Shown piece after piece: positions 61,163 through 64,000 of a stretch of 64,000 nucleotides of DNA. Numbering within the stretch: position 1 is the stretch's first letter; each line of letters opens with the position of its first letter. The notes beneath the pieces were generated by a model. It had not been told where the DNA came from. It did not search any database and was given only the letters and a program-made list of their open reading frames with translations. Made by a program: the position numbers and the translations under genes. This DNA comes from Verrucomicrobiales bacterium (lineage in GTDB: Bacteria; Verrucomicrobiota; Verrucomicrobiia; Verrucomicrobiales; DEV007), in assembly GCA_029213005.1 (NCBI GenBank), contig JARGPI010000002.1:123108-187107 (forward strand), written 5' to 3'.

Positions 61163-61384
61163 GCGATTCGCCAGGTGTTCACCCTCCTAACATGGCGAAA
61201 TGCCCCATTTTCGGAATAATTTTAAAATTTAGTATTTAATCTGCTTGGATATTTAATATTTCTTCGTTATATTGAGGGATCCTGCGGATTGGGTGCGTAA
61301 AATCACAATCTAACCTTAAATCTTTTTCAAATTTTCCAGTTTGGGAAAGTCCACTCAGTCACAGGCGGATAATTCCAGTGACCT
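61163..61384. other. AT-rich intergenic segment
   Basis: 222 bp, AT-rich in its first half, between the PstS/OmpA gene and the next membrane protein. It may contain a promoter of its own; no terminator was recognised. Confidence 0.4.
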
Positions 61385-62602
61385 ATGAAAAGAAGAAATG
61401 CTTCCGTACCTTCCCTTTCCCACCCTGTTCAAAAATCAGCAAATTCCGAGTTGGAGAAACAAATCGATGCAGCGATTTGGACAGCCGACGCACCCATTGT
61501 TTTAGTTTCCAACACCCGAAAAACGGGAGAGGAGATTTTTCCCTACCTGGATACCCATCCCGATATCGTCAGTTATTCCGTAGTCAGTCTCGAAAAGAAT
61601 ACTAACCTTATTCCCGCCCTGAAAGAAAGTGTGTCAGCACTATATACCAATCTGGCGGTAGAGAATCTCGCCTCTACCGATCCGGAGGACTGGTCCCTGG
61701 CGTTGCGTCAAGTGACTCGCCGTCGGGAAGGTGGTACCCGTTTATTGGTGGTGGAAAGTTTCGATGAGATTCTCCAGGCCCCGACTGCGGACCGGAATCT
61801 TTTCGCGGCGATGATCTGTCATATTGCCTGTGAAAGTGGCCTTTCTGTTTTTCTGATCGCTAATCAGTCCCGGACCGCAGGGCTTGGGGAACTGCCCGGT
61901 TTTGAACACCTCGGTCAGATTCCCGGTTCCTTTGTGGTTGAAGTTCCCGGTTCCTGGTCACCTCCAAAGCTGAGTGATTCTAAACCCGCCCCGAAAGAGG
62001 TGTCGACTCGCTGCGTGAAATCCAATGTTTTGTTGAGTTCCGCGGTAGTGGTTGCAGCGGCGATGGTCATGGTTTCGATGTGGGTGACCGGTCAGCTCGG
62101 CGTAAATCTGGCTTTGTCCAGTCCGCCCGAAATGCTTCGCGCCGGTAAAGTGACAACGGTAAACGTTGCCGCGTCGGGTGATCTGAATCCCGATCGCGAA
62201 TCCAGTGAATTCTATAGTTCCGATCCCATTCCGGTAGCATTGGGTCAGGAAGTTGAAGTGTCTCCGAAGCCGGTAGATAGCAAACTGAAAAGCCTTCTTA
62301 CGATGGATGAGTTTCCCTTCGAATCGATCGCCGGTATGGAAAAAGAGATCAAAGCTCCTGCTCCCGAACTGGCGGAGGTGGAAAAGGAAATGCCGAAAGA
62401 GAAGGCGCCCCTCAAAAAACTGGAGATCGCCCAGGCTCCGGATGTGATTCATCTCCCTGGAGATGCCAACCCTGCGACGGTTGTCTCCCGGGCCAAAAAG
62501 CAAAATAAAAATCGCCCCCGGGGTGACAAGACCGATGAGAAGCGGTCTCCCCGTAAAAAAGGTCAGTCTGAAAATCCCTCTGAAATATCCCCAAAGCAGT
62601 AA
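61385..62602 (+). CDS. Hypothetical ATPase-like membrane protein lacking a P-loop
   Basis: A 405-aa protein. The cytoplasmic N-terminal half (residues about 20-190) has the strand-helix pattern of an ExeA/GspA-type AAA domain, including a Walker B-like RLLVVESFDE, but the place of Walker A reads APIVLVSNTRKTGEEIF with no GxxxxGKT. One membrane helix (about 214-234) follows, then an outer tail of about 170 residues rich in Pro, Lys and Glu that ends strongly basic. Family placement is tentative. It lies 222 bp after the PstS/OmpA gene and 32 bp before the pseudokinase, so it is probably co-transcribed with the latter. Confidence 0.6.
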   Translation: MKRRNASVPSLSHPVQKSANSELEKQIDAAIWTADAPIVLVSNTRKTGEEIFPYLDTHPDIVSYSVVSLEKNTNLIPALKESVSALYTNLAVENLASTDPEDWSLALRQVTRRREGGTRLLVVESFDEILQAPTADRNLFAAMICHIACESGLSVFLIANQSRTAGLGELPGFEHLGQIPGSFVVEVPGSWSPPKLSDSKPAPKEVSTRCVKSNVLLSSAVVVAAAMVMVSMWVTGQLGVNLALSSPPEMLRAGKVTTVNVAASGDLNPDRESSEFYSSDPIPVALGQEVEVSPKPVDSKLKSLLTMDEFPFESIAGMEKEIKAPAPELAEVEKEMPKEKAPLKKLEIAQAPDVIHLPGDANPATVVSRAKKQNKNRPRGDKTDEKRSPRKKGQSENPSEISPKQ

Positions 62603-62634
62603 ACGGATAACGATAGGAACGGATCAGTAAGTAT

Positions 62635-64000
62635 ATGAGTGACTTTACAATAGAAGGCTTTGATCTCGAAAAGATCCCGGTCGGGCAGGGATGCACCGGC
62701 GAAGTGTTCCGGGCGGAGCGTCAGAGCGATGGCAGAACTTTTGCCGCGAAACGATACGACTCCATCGCAGTGGACCGCGTGTTGATGGGCTCCTGTTTCC
62801 GGCAGTATAAAAACATGCCCGATCACGAGGGCATCGTGAAACTGGAGGCTTACCATTTTGGTGAAAGTCCCTACTACACATTATCCGAGTGGGTTGATTG
62901 GAGTAAACTGAGCGATTCCGGAGTGCATCGGGAAGCGGAGGCCTGGGCAATGATCCGCCAACTCGCGGATACACTGGGACACGCACACAAATACGGGGTC
63001 TTTCACGCCAACCTGCACCCGGGAAACATTTTTCATCTATCCGGGGGCGGGGAGAGTTCGGGGAAAGTCAAAATTGGTGATTTCTGTGCCGGAATGGTAG
63101 GGGACTATCACTTTGTTGATATCTCGGCAAATGCCGGTTTCGCTGCTCCGGAACAGCTATCTGGACTCGGCCGCGATTATGCCGGTGGGGCCGCGGCAAA
63201 GTGGGATGTCTATCGTTTTGGTGTCGTTGCCTATTGGTTACTTCGAGACCGGCTTCCCCGCGGAACGAAGTTTCTTGAAGAACATGCTAAAGCACTGGCT
63301 GAAAGCGAAGGTCGCCCCGTCCCGCTGGAACCCGGTGGACTTGCTGCGTCCGTCTGGCAGGAAGCGGAAATCGATTGGGGAAGAAGAGTGGGTTCCGGTG
63401 CCCGGGAAAAAAGATGGTGTGAAGTCATTGAGCAGTGCCTCGAACTGGATCCCGCGAAACGTCCTGTCGACATGCGCGAGATTCGCAATCAATTCGCGAG
63501 TTTGGATATCGAGTTTGATTTGATTGAGGCTCAGGAAAGAGCCAATGCCGAGTTGTCTGAAATCGAAAACTACTACTACGGCGTGCGTTTGAAGCAGAGA
63601 AAAAAACTCATCAGCGCTCGGGCCTCGGCAACCATTCTGGCGATCTCGTGGTTTGCTGCGACCTACTTTCTAGTCACCGTTCTACAAAAAACGATCGAAG
63701 GACGGACCAGAATCAACAAGCTCGATCAGGTCGTGGCCAATCAGAAGGCACGAATCACCAGTTTGGATCACATCGTCGAGGACACCGCGAATAATTTGCG
63801 ACGTTCCCGTGAAGCGGCAGACACCTCTTTCTATCATTTGACCCGCGCCAATTCGGGCGGAACGAGCATGAAGGATTTAGAGAGTGTCAGGCTCTACTAC
63901 GTGAAAGTACTCGATGAGGTTTCGGCTAAAGACGGAATTTCCGAGGAACGCGCCCGGGCTCTGCACAGTTTGGCGCACATTGAGTATCAAATGTCGCGCA
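62635..64000 (+). CDS. Membrane pseudokinase (partial, runs off the window)
   Basis: 455 residues are visible from the ATG at 62635. A Hanks-type kinase domain spans about 8-290: glycine loop VGQGCTGEVF, lysine FAAKRYD (K39), and a catalytic loop reading FHANLHPGNIF (124-133), so the HRD aspartate is Asn. The DFG motif reads DFC (149-151). Loss of the catalytic Asp suggests a pseudokinase that binds rather than phosphorylates. After a charged hinge comes a membrane helix (about 329-350), then a coiled coil and the start of a TPR-like outer region. The gene continues beyond the window. Third of the run starting at 59.3 kb. Confidence 0.85.
   Translation, partial: MSDFTIEGFDLEKIPVGQGCTGEVFRAERQSDGRTFAAKRYDSIAVDRVLMGSCFRQYKNMPDHEGIVKLEAYHFGESPYYTLSEWVDWSKLSDSGVHREAEAWAMIRQLADTLGHAHKYGVFHANLHPGNIFHLSGGGESSGKVKIGDFCAGMVGDYHFVDISANAGFAAPEQLSGLGRDYAGGAAAKWDVYRFGVVAYWLLRDRLPRGTKFLEEHAKALAESEGRPVPLEPGGLAASVWQEAEIDWGRRVGSGAREKRWCEVIEQCLELDPAKRPVDMREIRNQFASLDIEFDLIEAQERANAELSEIENYYYGVRLKQRKKLISARASATILAISWFAATYFLVTVLQKTIEGRTRINKLDQVVANQKARITSLDHIVEDTANNLRRSREAADTSFYHLTRANSGGTSMKDLESVRLYYVKVLDEVSAKDGISEERARALHSLAHIEYQMSR

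Overview
The window looks like a chromosomal segment of a Verrucomicrobiota (PVC-group) bacterium of middling GC content, probably marine. This is an inference from the gene repertoire: three secreted formylglycine-type sulfatases, a DUF4838 secreted hydrolase-like protein, SGNH hydrolases, a YHYH-domain protein, an inverse-autotransporter beta-helix protein, FHA and Ser/Thr-kinase signalling proteins, and dispersed palindromic repeats. No rRNA, tRNA or phage module was recognised.

Layout. 0-9 kb: scpA, thrC, a sulfatase, then a minus-strand run (beta-helix adhesin, NlpC/P60 protein, SGNH hydrolase, short asparaginase). 9-13.4 kb: RND efflux adaptor and pump. 13.5-23.4 kb: mostly housekeeping and signalling (glmM, the cdaA c-di-AMP synthase with a miniature CdaR-like partner, an LOR-fold protein, an L,D-transpeptidase, an RluA-type synthase, tig-clpP, an FHA-nucleotidyl cyclase, an FRG protein). 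23.5-29 kb: a scrambled accessory island with a toxin-antitoxin-like pair, two pieces of group II intron in inverted order, a 233-bp tandem repeat, a REP-associated transposase (RAYT), a gene remnant, and several repeat families. 29-39.6 kb: sulfatase, tcdA, TPR protein, beta-lactamase-fold protein, MoxR ATPase, WbuC cupin, ComEC and small membrane proteins.

39.7-49 kb holds what looks like a regulon. A minus-strand run encodes a sulfatase, a cytochrome c with a duplicated domain, an OmpR-type response regulator and its histidine kinase. A separate YHYH-protein pair lies about 7 kb away. Both units carry an ATTAC-N6-GTAAT inverted repeat at nearly the same distance upstream of the first gene, resembling the boxes of CopR/CusR-type regulators. 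An AT-richer cytosine-methyltransferase plus putative restriction-endonuclease pair sits between them.

49-64 kb: DUF4838 protein, a Ser/Thr kinase with RCC1-like segments, a hydrolase-LysM fusion, an enlarged adenylate-kinase-like protein, a RodZ-like protein, an FHA coiled-coil protein and an SGNH protein. The window ends with three membrane-anchored proteins in one orientation: a phosphate-binding-like/OmpA fusion, an ATPase-like protein lacking an evident P-loop, and a pseudokinase cut by the window end. These three are the best candidate for an undescribed envelope-spanning system.

A short 22-bp-period repeat with core TGTACCCTGTACA occurs at four distant places, three of them inside reading frames.
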